DNA of 64,000 bases from Rhodanobacter denitrificans (GTDB lineage: Bacteria; Pseudomonadota; Gammaproteobacteria; Xanthomonadales; Rhodanobacteraceae), in assembly GCA_003241385.1 (NCBI GenBank), contig QFPO01000002.1:226006-290005 (forward strand). The letters run 5' to 3'. How positions within the stretch are numbered: position 1 is the first letter of the stretch; each line of letters starts with the position of its first letter. The notes under the pieces were generated by a model that did not search any database, was not told where the DNA came from, and worked only from the letters and a program-made list of their open reading frames with translations. Shown here in pieces: positions 45,658-54,355 of this stretch. Both the position numbers and the translations under genes were made by a program.

Positions 45658-46554
45658 GTGCCGACCATCCTGCACCAGTCGAACCTGCCCGACCTCGAAC
45701 TGATCCACCGCGGCAAGGTTCGCGACGTCTACGCGCTCTCGGCCGACGAGCTGCTGATCGTCGCCAGCGACCGCCTGAGCGCATTCGACGTCGTCCTGCC
45801 CGACCCGATTCCCGGCAAGGGCGAGATCCTGACCCAGCTGTCGAACTTCTGGTTCGACAAGACCCAGGCGCTGGTGCCCAACCACCTGACCGGCAAGCCG
45901 GTCGCATCGGTGTTGCCGGCCGGGGTCGACCCGGCGCTGTACGAGAAGCGCAGCGTCGTCGCGCGGCGCCTCAAGGCGCTGCCGGTCGAGGCGATCGCGC
46001 GCGGCTATCTGATCGGATCGGGCTGGAAGGACTACCAGGCCAGCGGCACGGTCTGCGGCATCGCGCTGCCGCCCGGCCTGCGCCAGGCCGACCGCCTGCC
46101 CGAGCCGATCTTCACGCCGTCGACCAAGGCCGCGATCGGCGACCACGACGAGAACGTCAGCTTCGACCGGGTCGTCGCGACGATCGGCGCCGATCTCGCC
46201 GAACGGATCCGCGAGGCGACGCTCGCGCTGTACCGCTACGCGGCCGGCTACGCGGCCGAGCGCGGCATCCTGATCGCCGATACCAAGTTCGAGTTCGGCA
46301 CCGACGCCGACGGCCGGCTCTACGTGATGGACGAGATGCTGACGCCGGACTCCTCGCGCTTCTGGCCGGCTGACCAGTACCAGCCCGGCAGCAGTCCGCC
46401 GAGCTACGACAAGCAGTTCGTGCGCGACTACCTCGAAACGCTCGACTGGAACAAGCGCGCACCGGCGCCGATCCTGCCGCGCGCGATCATCGAAGGCACC
46501 GCAGCGCGCTACGCCGAAGCGCTGCAGAAGCTCGCCGGCATCACGCTGGCCTGA
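45658..46554 (+). CDS. purC: SAICAR synthase
   Basis: This 298-residue enzyme joins CAIR and aspartate in purine synthesis. It shows HRGKVRDVYALSADELLIVASDRLSAFDVV, the SAICAR signature LPVEAIARGYLIGSGWKDYQ, and LIADTKFEFG and DEMLTPDSSRFW. Its length matches the longer yeast/xanthomonad type. GTG 45658 is used because VPTILHQSNLPDL is the usual N-terminus and no ATG is available. Confidence 0.95.
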   Translation: MPTILHQSNLPDLELIHRGKVRDVYALSADELLIVASDRLSAFDVVLPDPIPGKGEILTQLSNFWFDKTQALVPNHLTGKPVASVLPAGVDPALYEKRSVVARRLKALPVEAIARGYLIGSGWKDYQASGTVCGIALPPGLRQADRLPEPIFTPSTKAAIGDHDENVSFDRVVATIGADLAERIREATLALYRYAAGYAAERGILIADTKFEFGTDADGRLYVMDEMLTPDSSRFWPADQYQPGSSPPSYDKQFVRDYLETLDWNKRAPAPILPRAIIEGTAARYAEALQKLAGITLA

Positions 46555-46728
46555 TCGTTCCGGTCCGCCCCCGCCACGGCGCGTCCTGCACGGCGCGCCG
46601 CCGTGCGGCATGCCCTCGGCGCGCGGCCGTGCGATCATCGGCGGTCGAACCGCCGGTGCGGCCCCGTCCGCGCCCGGTCTCCCCTCGCAGCCAGGGTCGT
46701 CCCGCCTCGCCCCGACGGAACCTCAGCC

Positions 46729-48414
46729 ATGAATCACGATGAACTGCTAGCGAAATACGGCCCGCGCGAATCGATGGAGTACGACGTCGTCGTGGTCGGC
46801 GCCGGACCCGGCGGCCTGGCCTGCGCGATCCGGCTCAAGCAGCTGGCCGCCGCGGCCGGACGCGAGCTGTCGGTCTGCGTGCTCGAGAAGGGATCGGAGC
46901 CCGGCGCACACATCCTGTCCGGCGCGATCATGGATCCACGCGCATTGACCGAGCTGCTCCCGGACTGGCAGTCGCGCGGCGCACCGCTGAACCAGCCGGT
47001 CACCGAGGATCAGATCCTGTTTCTCGGCCGCGAGCGCGCGTTCGCGACGCCGAAGATGTTCATCCCGTCGAGCCTGAACAACCACGGTCACTACATCGTC
47101 AGTCTCGGCAACGTCGTGCGCTGGCTCGCGCGCGAGGCCGAGGCCGCCGGCGTCGAGATCTTCCCGGGTTTCGCGGCGGCCGAGGTGCTCTACGACGAGG
47201 CCGGCGCGGTGCGCGGCGTGGCGACCGGCAACCTCGGCCTCGGCAAGGACGGCGAGCCGACCGACCAGTTCCAGCTCGGCATGGAGCTGACCGCCAAGTA
47301 CGTGATCTTCGCCGAAGGCTCGCGCGGCCAGCTCGGCCGCGAGCTGATCGCGCGCTACCGGCTCGACGAGGGCCGCGATCCGCAGAGCTACGGCATCGGC
47401 ATCAAGGAGCTGTGGCAGGTCGATCCGGCCAAGGCCAGACCGGGCCTGGTCGTTCACACCGCCGGCTGGCCGCTGGCCTCGGACACCTACGGCGGCTCGT
47501 TCCTGTACCACATGGAGGACGGCAAGGTCGCGGTCGGCTTCGTCGTCGGCCTGGACTACAAGAATCCGTGGCTGAGCCCGTTCGAGGAGTTCCAGCGCTT
47601 CAAGACGCATCCGGCGATCCGCAGCCACCTCGAAGGCGGCAAGCGGATCGGCTACGGCGCGCGCTCGATCACCGCCGGCGGCGTCGTCTCGCTGCCGAAG
47701 ACCGTGTTCCCGGGCGGCGCGCTGATCGGCTGCGAGGCCGGCTTTCTCAATGCGAGCCGCATCAAGGGCAGCCATGCCGCGATCAAGACCGGCATGCTGG
47801 CCGCCGAGGCCGCGTTCGAGGCGATCGGCGCCGGCCGCGCGCGCGACGAGCTCGCCGCCTATCCACAGGCCTACGAGCGCAGCTGGCTGCGCGAGGAGCT
47901 GGACGCCTCGAAGAATTTCAAGCAATGGTTCAAGAAGGGCCTGCTGGTCGCGACGCTGATGAACGGCATCGAGCAGTGGCTGCTGCCGAAGCTCGGCATC
48001 CGCACGCCGCCGTGGACGCTGCGGCGCCGTGTCGCCGATCACGCCTGCCTCGAACCGGCCGACCGCCATACGCGCATCGTCTACCCGAAGCCAGACGGCG
48101 TGCTGACGTTCGACCGGCTGAGCTCGGTGTTCCTCAGCAGCACCCATCACGAGGAAGACCAGCCGGCGCATCTGACGCTGAAGGATCCGGCGGTGCCGGT
48201 CGCGATCAACCTGGCGACCTATGCCGGCCCCGAAGCGCGCTACTGCCCGGCTGCGGTCTACGAGTTCGTGCCGGCCGACGGCGGCGGCGAGCGCCTGCAG
48301 ATCAACGCCGCCAACTGCGTGCACTGCAAGACCTGCGACATCAAGGACCCGACGCAGAACATCGTCTGGGTCGCGCCGCAGGGCGGCGGCGGACCGAACT
48401 ACGCGGGCATGTGA
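46729..48414 (+). CDS. Electron-transfer flavoprotein-ubiquinone oxidoreductase
   Basis: This 561-residue membrane-associated enzyme passes electrons from ETF to ubiquinone. FAD binding is seen at VVVVGAGPGGLACAIRL, with SGAIMDPRALTELLP next to it. GTKGCEAG-like LIGCEAGFLNASRIKGSHAA and GIKELWQVDP are family markers. The C-terminal 4Fe-4S cluster ligands are in INAANCVHCKTCDIKDPTQN plus an upstream Cys (ARYCPAAVYE). ATG 46729 is the standard start. The ETF genes are not in the window. Confidence 0.96.
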   Translation: MNHDELLAKYGPRESMEYDVVVVGAGPGGLACAIRLKQLAAAAGRELSVCVLEKGSEPGAHILSGAIMDPRALTELLPDWQSRGAPLNQPVTEDQILFLGRERAFATPKMFIPSSLNNHGHYIVSLGNVVRWLAREAEAAGVEIFPGFAAAEVLYDEAGAVRGVATGNLGLGKDGEPTDQFQLGMELTAKYVIFAEGSRGQLGRELIARYRLDEGRDPQSYGIGIKELWQVDPAKARPGLVVHTAGWPLASDTYGGSFLYHMEDGKVAVGFVVGLDYKNPWLSPFEEFQRFKTHPAIRSHLEGGKRIGYGARSITAGGVVSLPKTVFPGGALIGCEAGFLNASRIKGSHAAIKTGMLAAEAAFEAIGAGRARDELAAYPQAYERSWLREELDASKNFKQWFKKGLLVATLMNGIEQWLLPKLGIRTPPWTLRRRVADHACLEPADRHTRIVYPKPDGVLTFDRLSSVFLSSTHHEEDQPAHLTLKDPAVPVAINLATYAGPEARYCPAAVYEFVPADGGGERLQINAANCVHCKTCDIKDPTQNIVWVAPQGGGGPNYAGM

Positions 48415-48478
48415 GTCGGGGCGGCCGGCGCCCCGGTACCGGCCGCACGATCGACACGTCGCGCGTACGTCCGATGCG

Positions 48479-49003
48479 TCAGCGGCGCAGCGCGGCCTGG
48501 CGCCGCGCGCCGAAGAAGCCGCGCAGCAGTTCGCCGGCCTCCTCGGCCAGCACGCCGCCGCGCACCGCGACGCGATGGTTGTGACGCTCGCTGATCAGCG
48601 TGTCGAACACGCTGCCGGCCGCACCGGTCTTCGGATCGGCGGCGGCATAGACGACGCGCTCGACGCGCGCATGGATCATCGCACCGGCGCACATCACGCA
48701 AGGCTCCAGCGTCACGTACAGCGTCGAGCCCGGCAGGCGGTAGTTGCCGAGCGCGCGGCCGGCCGCGCGCAGCGCGACGATCTCGGCATGCGCGGTCGGA
48801 TCGTGATCGGTGATGCAGCGGTTGCCGCCCTCGGCGACGATCGCGTCGCCGACCACGACGAGCGCGCCGACCGGCACCTCGCCGAAACGCGCCTGCGCGT
48901 CGCGCGCGCAGGTCAGTGCGCGCTGCATGTAATGAAGATCGCGCGCATCGAGCGCGGCGTCGGCGGGCGTCAGCGCGTCCATCGCGCACCCGGCGCCGGC
49001 CAT
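48479..49003 (-). CDS. tadA: tRNA-specific adenosine deaminase TadA
   Basis: This 174-residue zinc deaminase (167 if ATG 48982 is used) makes inosine at tRNA-Arg position 34. The zinc site is HAE in PTAHAEIVALRAAG and PCVMC in LEPCVMCAGAMIHARV. YAAADPKTGAAGSVFDTL is typical. It starts 16 bases after the preceding oxidase gene on the same strand. Confidence 0.95.
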   Translation of the reverse strand: MAGAGCAMDALTPADAALDARDLHYMQRALTCARDAQARFGEVPVGALVVVGDAIVAEGGNRCITDHDPTAHAEIVALRAAGRALGNYRLPGSTLYVTLEPCVMCAGAMIHARVERVVYAAADPKTGAAGSVFDTLISERHNHRVAVRGGVLAEEAGELLRGFFGARRQAALRR

Positions 49004-49019
49004 CTGGCGTCCGGCGCCG

Positions 49020-50417
49020 TCACGGCTCGTCGAACAGCTTGCCGGGGTTGAGCAGACCGCCCGGATCGAGCACGCGCTTGATGCCGCGCATGATCGCGAT
49101 CTCGCCGGGACTGCGCGTGCCGGCCAGATAGTGCTTCTTGACCAGACCGATGCCGTGCTCGGCCGAGATGCTGCCGCCGCAGGCGGCGAGCGCGTCGCTG
49201 AGCAGACGCGTGACGTGCTCGCACTGCGCGATGAACGCCTCGTCGGCCAGCGCGGCCGGCTTGAGCACGTTGATGTGCAGGTTGCCGTCGCCGATGTGGC
49301 CGAACCAGACCACGTCGAAATCGGGGTACTCGCGCGCGAAGATCGCCTGCATGCCGTGCATGAACGCCGGAATCGCGCCGATCCGCACGGCGATGTCGTT
49401 CTTGTACGGGCGATACGGCGCCAGGCTCTCGGTGATGCCCTCGCGCAGCCGCCACAGCGCGGCGGCCTGGGCCGCGCTCTGGCTCATCACGCCGTCGACG
49501 ACCCAGCCGTTGTCGAGGCACTGCTCGAACACGTTCAGCGCCAGCGCCTGCTCGGCTTCGTCGGCCGCGTCGAACTCGACGATCACGTAGAACGGCGCGC
49601 CCTGCTCGAACGGCGGCTGCGCGCCGTGCGTGACCACGTGATGCAGCGCGCGGTCGGTGAAGAACTCGAACGCGCCGAGCCTCAGCTGGCGGCGGCAGGC
49701 GTCGAACACGCGCATCAGCGCATCCATCGCCGGCAGCGCGAACAGCATCACGCTCGACGGCGGCGGCGGGTCGGTCAGACGCACGCGCGCCTCGACGACC
49801 AGGCCCAGCGTGCCCTCCGAGCCGATCATCAGATGGCGCAGGTCGTAGCCGCTGGAGTTCTTGATCAGGCCGCGGTTCAGATCGAGCAGTTCGCCGGTGC
49901 CGGTGACGACCTTGAGCCCGGCGATCCACTCGCGCGTGTTGCCGTAGCGGATCACGCGGATGCCGCCGGCGTTGGTCGCGATGTTGCCGCCGATCGTGCA
50001 CGAGCCGCGCGCCGCGAAGTCGACCGGATAGAGCAGGCCGTGCTCGGCGGCCGCCTGCTGCAGCCGTTCCAGCGGCAGGCCCGGCTGCACGGTCAGCGTG
50101 CGGTCGGCGGCGTCGAAGCCGAGCACGCGGTTCATGCGCTCGAAGCTGACGACGAGCTCGCCGTGCGCGGCCACGGCGCCGCCGGACAGGCCGGTGCGGC
50201 CGCCCGAGGGCACCAGCGCGATCCGGCGCTCGAACGCCCAGCGCGCGATCGCCTGCACCTGCACGACGTCGGTCGGCAGCGCCACCGCGAGCGGCGCCGG
50301 CCGCCAGCGGCGCGTCCAGTCGCGGCCGTAGTGCTCCAGGTCGCCCGGATCGGTCGTGATGGCCAGCTGCGGCTGGCCGGCGATCAGTTCGGCCAGCACG
50401 GGATCGGTCTTGGGCAT
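49020..50417 (-). CDS. FAD-linked D-2-hydroxyacid dehydrogenase (D-2-hydroxyglutarate dehydrogenase-like)
   Basis: This 465-residue GlcD-type flavoprotein has the PCMH FAD-binding domain (about 40-220: LVPSGGRTGLSGGAV, GGNIATNAGGIRVIRYG). The C-terminal FAD-oxidase domain has the metal-binding HIGDGNLHIN and ISAEHGIGLVKK. Such enzymes oxidise D-lactate, glycolate or D-2-hydroxyglutarate. Because it is divergent from serA, D-2-hydroxyglutarate is the most likely substrate (inference). ATG 50417 is preferred, since the longer upstream frame is low-complexity. Confidence 0.9.
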   Translation of the reverse strand: MPKTDPVLAELIAGQPQLAITTDPGDLEHYGRDWTRRWRPAPLAVALPTDVVQVQAIARWAFERRIALVPSGGRTGLSGGAVAAHGELVVSFERMNRVLGFDAADRTLTVQPGLPLERLQQAAAEHGLLYPVDFAARGSCTIGGNIATNAGGIRVIRYGNTREWIAGLKVVTGTGELLDLNRGLIKNSSGYDLRHLMIGSEGTLGLVVEARVRLTDPPPPSSVMLFALPAMDALMRVFDACRRQLRLGAFEFFTDRALHHVVTHGAQPPFEQGAPFYVIVEFDAADEAEQALALNVFEQCLDNGWVVDGVMSQSAAQAAALWRLREGITESLAPYRPYKNDIAVRIGAIPAFMHGMQAIFAREYPDFDVVWFGHIGDGNLHINVLKPAALADEAFIAQCEHVTRLLSDALAACGGSISAEHGIGLVKKHYLAGTRSPGEIAIMRGIKRVLDPGGLLNPGKLFDEP

Positions 50418-50586
50418 CGGCGAGCGAGACGAGAGAGGCGGCCGGGGCGGGCCGCGGGCGACTAGCCTGCCAGCGATGCGGCAAACCGTCCACCGGCCGC
50501 GCCGCGCGGCGCGGCCGGCTCGTGGCATAGTTTCGCCCTCGCCCGGCCGACCGGACCGGGCTTCGCCGCGAGCCGCCACCCTACCG

Positions 50587-51822
50587 ATGAAGAAGACCTC
50601 GTTCCCGAAACAGGACATCCGCGTGCTGCTGCTCGAAGGCGTCAGCGCCAGCGCCGTCGACACGTTCAAGGCCGCCGGCTACTCGCAGATCGAGTTCCAC
50701 GAGAAATCGCTGCCCGAGGCCGAGCTCAAGCGCCGCATCGCCGAGGCGCATCTGGTCGGCATCCGCTCGCGTACGCAGCTCGACGCCGGCGTGCTCGAGA
50801 GCGCCAAGCGGCTGATCGCGGTCGGCTGCTTCTGCATCGGCACCAACCAGGTCGATCTGGCGGCCGCCCAGGATCTGGGCGTGCCGGTGTTCAACGCGCC
50901 CTACTCCAATACGCGCAGCGTCGCCGAGCTGGTGCTGGCCGAGGCGATTCTGCTGATGCGCGGCATCCCGCAGAAGAACGCCCAGTGCCACCGCGGCGGC
51001 TGGTCCAAGTCCGCCGCCGGCAGCTACGAGGTGCGCGGCAAGGTGCTCGGCATCGTCGGCTACGGCCACATCGGCACCCAGGTCGGCCTGCTCGCCGAGG
51101 GACTCGGCATGCGCGTGCTGTTCCACGACGTCGAGTCCAAGCTCACGCTCGGCAACGCGCAGCCGGCGGCGAGCCTGGACGACCTGCTCGCGCGCGCCGA
51201 CGTCGTCACGCTGCACGTGCCCGAGACGCCGCAGACGCGGCTGATGATCGGCGCTGCCGAGCTGGCGCGGATGCGCCGCGGCGCCTGCCTGATCAACGCC
51301 TCGCGCGGCACCGTGGTCGACATCGACGCGCTGGCCGACGCGCTGCGCGCCGGCCACGTCGCCGGCGCGGCGATCGACGTGTTCCCGGTCGAGCCCAAGG
51401 GCAACGACGACCTGTTCACCTCGCCGCTGGTCGGCATGGACAACGTGCTGCTGACGCCGCACGTCGGCGGCAGCACGCTCGAGGCGCAGGACAATATCGG
51501 CATCGAGGTCGCGGCCAAGCTGGTGCGCTACAGCGACAACGGCTCGACGCTGTCGGCGGTCAACTTCCCCGAGGTCACGCTGCCCGAGCATCCGCACAGC
51601 CGCCGCCTGCTGCACATCCACCGCAATACGCCGGGCATGCTGTCGCGGATCAACGAGCTGTTCTCGCGCGAGAACGTCAACATCGACGGCCAGTACCTGC
51701 AGACCAATCCGTCGATCGGCTACGTCGTGATCGACGTGTCGACGTCCGAGGCGCAGGCCGGCGCGCTCAAGGACGCGCTGGCGCAAATCCCCGGCACGCT
51801 GCGCGCGCGCGTGCTGTACTGA
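50587..51822 (+). CDS. serA: D-3-phosphoglycerate dehydrogenase
   Basis: This 411-residue enzyme starts serine synthesis. The substrate and NAD domains show GIRSRTQLDAGVLE, the dinucleotide fold VLGIVGYGHIGTQVG and catalytic residues in INASRGTVVD (Arg), AIDVFPVEPKGN (Glu) and LLTPHVGGSTLEAQ (His). The last ~75 residues are an ACT domain (HRNTPGMLSRINELFSRENV) for serine feedback. Length and layout match the E. coli type, which also reduces 2-oxoglutarate. Confidence 0.97.
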   Translation: MKKTSFPKQDIRVLLLEGVSASAVDTFKAAGYSQIEFHEKSLPEAELKRRIAEAHLVGIRSRTQLDAGVLESAKRLIAVGCFCIGTNQVDLAAAQDLGVPVFNAPYSNTRSVAELVLAEAILLMRGIPQKNAQCHRGGWSKSAAGSYEVRGKVLGIVGYGHIGTQVGLLAEGLGMRVLFHDVESKLTLGNAQPAASLDDLLARADVVTLHVPETPQTRLMIGAAELARMRRGACLINASRGTVVDIDALADALRAGHVAGAAIDVFPVEPKGNDDLFTSPLVGMDNVLLTPHVGGSTLEAQDNIGIEVAAKLVRYSDNGSTLSAVNFPEVTLPEHPHSRRLLHIHRNTPGMLSRINELFSRENVNIDGQYLQTNPSIGYVVIDVSTSEAQAGALKDALAQIPGTLRARVLY

Positions 51823-51830
51823 TTCGGAAA

Positions 51831-51857
51831 GCGGGCCGGCCGGAAAAGCCGGTCCGC
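51831..51857. terminator. Hairpin between convergent serA and folE2
   Basis: GCGGGCCGGC (51831-51840) pairs with GCCGGTCCGC (51848-51857) with one G-U pair around a CGGAAAA loop. It lies in the 49-base gap between the two stop codons. No T-run follows on either strand, so it would be an imperfect or bidirectional terminator. Confidence 0.4.
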
Positions 51858-51871
51858 AGCGGCCGGGCGGC

Positions 51872-52828
51872 TTACGCGACCGAGTCGGCGCCGTAGCCGC
51901 CGCGCACGCCCTTGCTGGCGACCGCGACCGCGTCGTGCGGGTGCAGGCTCTCCAGATGACTGGCGCGGACCCAGAAGTCGGCGATGCGTTCGTCGGCGTC
52001 GAGCGCGCGCTGCATGCGCCGCGCCGCGTCCTCGCAGAACATCAGGTTCTGGCCGTTGAGCAGCGCGAACGCCTGCTCGTCCTCGCGCTTGACCGCGGTC
52101 TGCACCGGCGTCTGCAGCGCTTCCTCGACGCGATCGATCAGGTCGAGGATCGGAAACTCGAAGCCGGGCGCCAGGCGCACGCGTACCTCGGCGATGCTGC
52201 GCTGGCTGTGCGGCGTGGCGACGATGCCCTGCTCGCGGCCAAGCCAGTCGAGCACGGCCTCGCGCGAGAGCGGCCGGTCGTCCGCGAAATCGGCCGCGAA
52301 CCGCTGCTGGATCAGCTGCCGCGCCAGCGCGGCCGAGCACGGACAGGTGCTCGAATAGGCGATGTCGCAGCCCAGTTCGAGCGCGAACTGGCCCTCGTGC
52401 ATCGAGGCCGACACCTGGATCGGATAGGTCTTCCAGCCGCTGTTGTCGCTGCGCAGCGCCGGCCGCCGCACCATGTGGTCGAACCGGATCGACACCTTGG
52501 CGCGGTCGGACAGATCGGCGTGCGAATCGAGGAAATCGCGCAGCAGCCGCCGCAGCGAACACGGCGTCAGCGGCTCGGACGACAGATGGCGGTCCACGTG
52601 CAGATACAGCCGCGACATGTGGATGCCGCGCGCGTCCGGGCGCTTGAGATTGACGAACGCCGCCACGCGCGCCGGCGACTGCACGATGCTGCCGTCGGCC
52701 AGCGCCAGCCGCACCGGGGCCGCGATCTCGTCCATGCCGACCCAGTCCAGTACGCCGGCGGTCGCCGCCTGCGGCTCGGTGGCGATATCGGGCATCGCGC
52801 GCAGGGCGCTGCTGTCGGTGGCGGTCAT
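51872..52828 (-). CDS. folE2: GTP cyclohydrolase FolE2
   Basis: This 318-residue type IB GTP cyclohydrolase makes dihydroneopterin triphosphate for folate or queuosine. The family's key Cys is in STCPCSAALARQLIQQ. GIHMSRLYLHVDRHLSS, HSQRSIAEVRVRL and MFCEDAARRMQRALD are typical. Unlike FolE, this family can work without zinc and is often used under zinc limitation. No Zur box is evident upstream. ATG 52828 gives the usual length. Confidence 0.93.
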   Translation of the reverse strand: MTATDSSALRAMPDIATEPQAATAGVLDWVGMDEIAAPVRLALADGSIVQSPARVAAFVNLKRPDARGIHMSRLYLHVDRHLSSEPLTPCSLRRLLRDFLDSHADLSDRAKVSIRFDHMVRRPALRSDNSGWKTYPIQVSASMHEGQFALELGCDIAYSSTCPCSAALARQLIQQRFAADFADDRPLSREAVLDWLGREQGIVATPHSQRSIAEVRVRLAPGFEFPILDLIDRVEEALQTPVQTAVKREDEQAFALLNGQNLMFCEDAARRMQRALDADERIADFWVRASHLESLHPHDAVAVASKGVRGGYGADSVA

Positions 52829-52926
52829 CGCGGAAAACTCGTTCAGGATCGGGCGGCGGGCGGACCCGCCGGCCCCTATCTTGGGCGCGATCGGCCGAAG
52901 GTCAAGGGACCGCCGGTCGGCGTGCC

Positions 52927-54126
52927 TCAGAAGAAGATCTGCGCGCGCAGCTGGAACACCGCCGGATCGAGGTCCAGACCCTGCCGCCGGCTCGATGCCT
53001 TGACATAGTTGGCCTGGAACTTGAAGTACGGCGTCAGGTACCAGTTCGCGCCGAGCGTCCAGTCGTGCTGGCGCCCGCCACGGATCGTGCCGTCGTCCAG
53101 ATCCACCGCGCTGTAGCGCAGCAGCCATTCGAGCGCGCCCCAGCGGCCTTTCGGCTTGACGTTGCCGCTGTTGCCGCCGCTGTACGGCCGCGATTCGCCG
53201 GTCGCGATCCAGCTGCCGAACACGTAGTAGCCATGGCCGCGGAAGTCCGGCAGGCCGCGGTTGCGCTCGACGTCGAGCGTCAGCACTTCACCCTGAACCG
53301 ACCACGGGCCGTCGATCCACAGCGCCTCCAGGCCGAGGCGATCGATCGTGTCGACGTCACCGAGGGTACCGGTGTCGACCAGACGGACCGGCGTCAGTCC
53401 GGCCTCGGGCCGCGCGCGCGGCCGGATCGACGGCAGGTTGCGCCGGCCCCGGCCGTCGGTGCTGGCATCGGGCGACTCGCGCGAGGCCGAGACGCCCAGG
53501 TGCAGCACCTGGCCGGCCGCCTTGAACGGCGTGAATGCGAACCGGCCACCGATCGTCGTGCCGTCGTTGTCGCCCTGCAAGTCCTGACCGAGGTAGTAGC
53601 CGAGATCGACCCGATAGCGCGGCCGCTCCAATGCCCAGTCGACGCCGCTGCGGCGGTTCTCGTAGAACGCCTGGATCGGCAGCGCGGTCTCCAGGAAGCT
53701 CGTCGCGCGCGAGCTGGTCACGCCCTCGAAGCCGACCGGCGTCTTCGTGTAGCCGATCCGGAACGCGCCGACGTCCGTGCCGAACAGCGCCTTGGACTGC
53801 ACGCGCGCATAGGTATCCAGCCACTGCTTGTTCCAGAAGTCGTAGACCGAGCCGATGTCGTAGACGCCCTTCTTGCGCAGATAGAAGCCCAGTTCCTTGC
53901 GCCGGTTCGCGGTCTCGTCGTCGAAGCGATGACTGCCGTCGGGCAGGCGATCGTCCGAGAACCGATTGGTGTCGAACTGGTACTGCGCGCTGAGGCCGAG
54001 GTCGGTGCCGTCGGCGAACACGACGTGGGTGGGCCAGTCGTCGATGCCGTAGGCGGCCGCCTGGCCGCCGACCGATGCGGCCGCGACCGCGAAGCCGACG
54101 AGCCGAGCCGAGCGACGCTTGTGCAT
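52927..54126 (-). CDS. Phosphate-selective porin O/P-like outer-membrane protein
   Basis: This 399-residue protein has a signal peptide (MHKRRSARLVGFAVAAASVG, cut after QAAA) and many alternating beta strands, ending in aromatic RAQIFF as outer-membrane barrels do. Segments DWPTHVVFADGTDLGLSAQY, YTKTPVGFEGVTSS and DWTLGANWYLTPYFKFQANY fit the OprO/OprP family. Phosphate selectivity is not proven. Being divergent from the sulfate operon it could also pass sulfate (inference). GGGGA precedes its ATG. Confidence 0.88.
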   Translation of the reverse strand: MHKRRSARLVGFAVAAASVGGQAAAYGIDDWPTHVVFADGTDLGLSAQYQFDTNRFSDDRLPDGSHRFDDETANRRKELGFYLRKKGVYDIGSVYDFWNKQWLDTYARVQSKALFGTDVGAFRIGYTKTPVGFEGVTSSRATSFLETALPIQAFYENRRSGVDWALERPRYRVDLGYYLGQDLQGDNDGTTIGGRFAFTPFKAAGQVLHLGVSASRESPDASTDGRGRRNLPSIRPRARPEAGLTPVRLVDTGTLGDVDTIDRLGLEALWIDGPWSVQGEVLTLDVERNRGLPDFRGHGYYVFGSWIATGESRPYSGGNSGNVKPKGRWGALEWLLRYSAVDLDDGTIRGGRQHDWTLGANWYLTPYFKFQANYVKASSRRQGLDLDPAVFQLRAQIFF

Positions 54127-54322
54127 GTGTTTCCCCGCTGATGAAGGTCGGCCGCACTATCTTCACGACACGGCCCGCCCCGGAAATGAAGGCTGCGCAT
54201 ATGCCGATCACCACACCGCAGCGCCGGGCGCTCATGGCGTCCGGGAATGCAGGCCCGGCATGAACCCATAACCAGCGGTTCGTTCCGCGGGACGCGCCCA
54301 CCGCCTAGCATGCGGATCATTC

Positions 54323-54338
54323 GGACGTCTGGACGTCC
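54323..54338 (+). promoter_or_regulatory. Tandem 8-bp MetJ-like boxes upstream of cysJ
   Basis: GGACGTCT (54323-54330) is followed without a gap by GGACGTCC (54331-54338). The MetJ operator is tandem AGACGTCT, so the boxes match 7 and 6 of 8 positions. They end 17 bases before the cysJ start and lie after a weak promoter candidate (TTCCGC 54283, 17 bases, TAGCAT 54306). A role in repression is inference, and whether this organism has MetJ is unknown. Confidence 0.4.
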
Positions 54339-54355
54339 AAACCCACGGAGCACCG

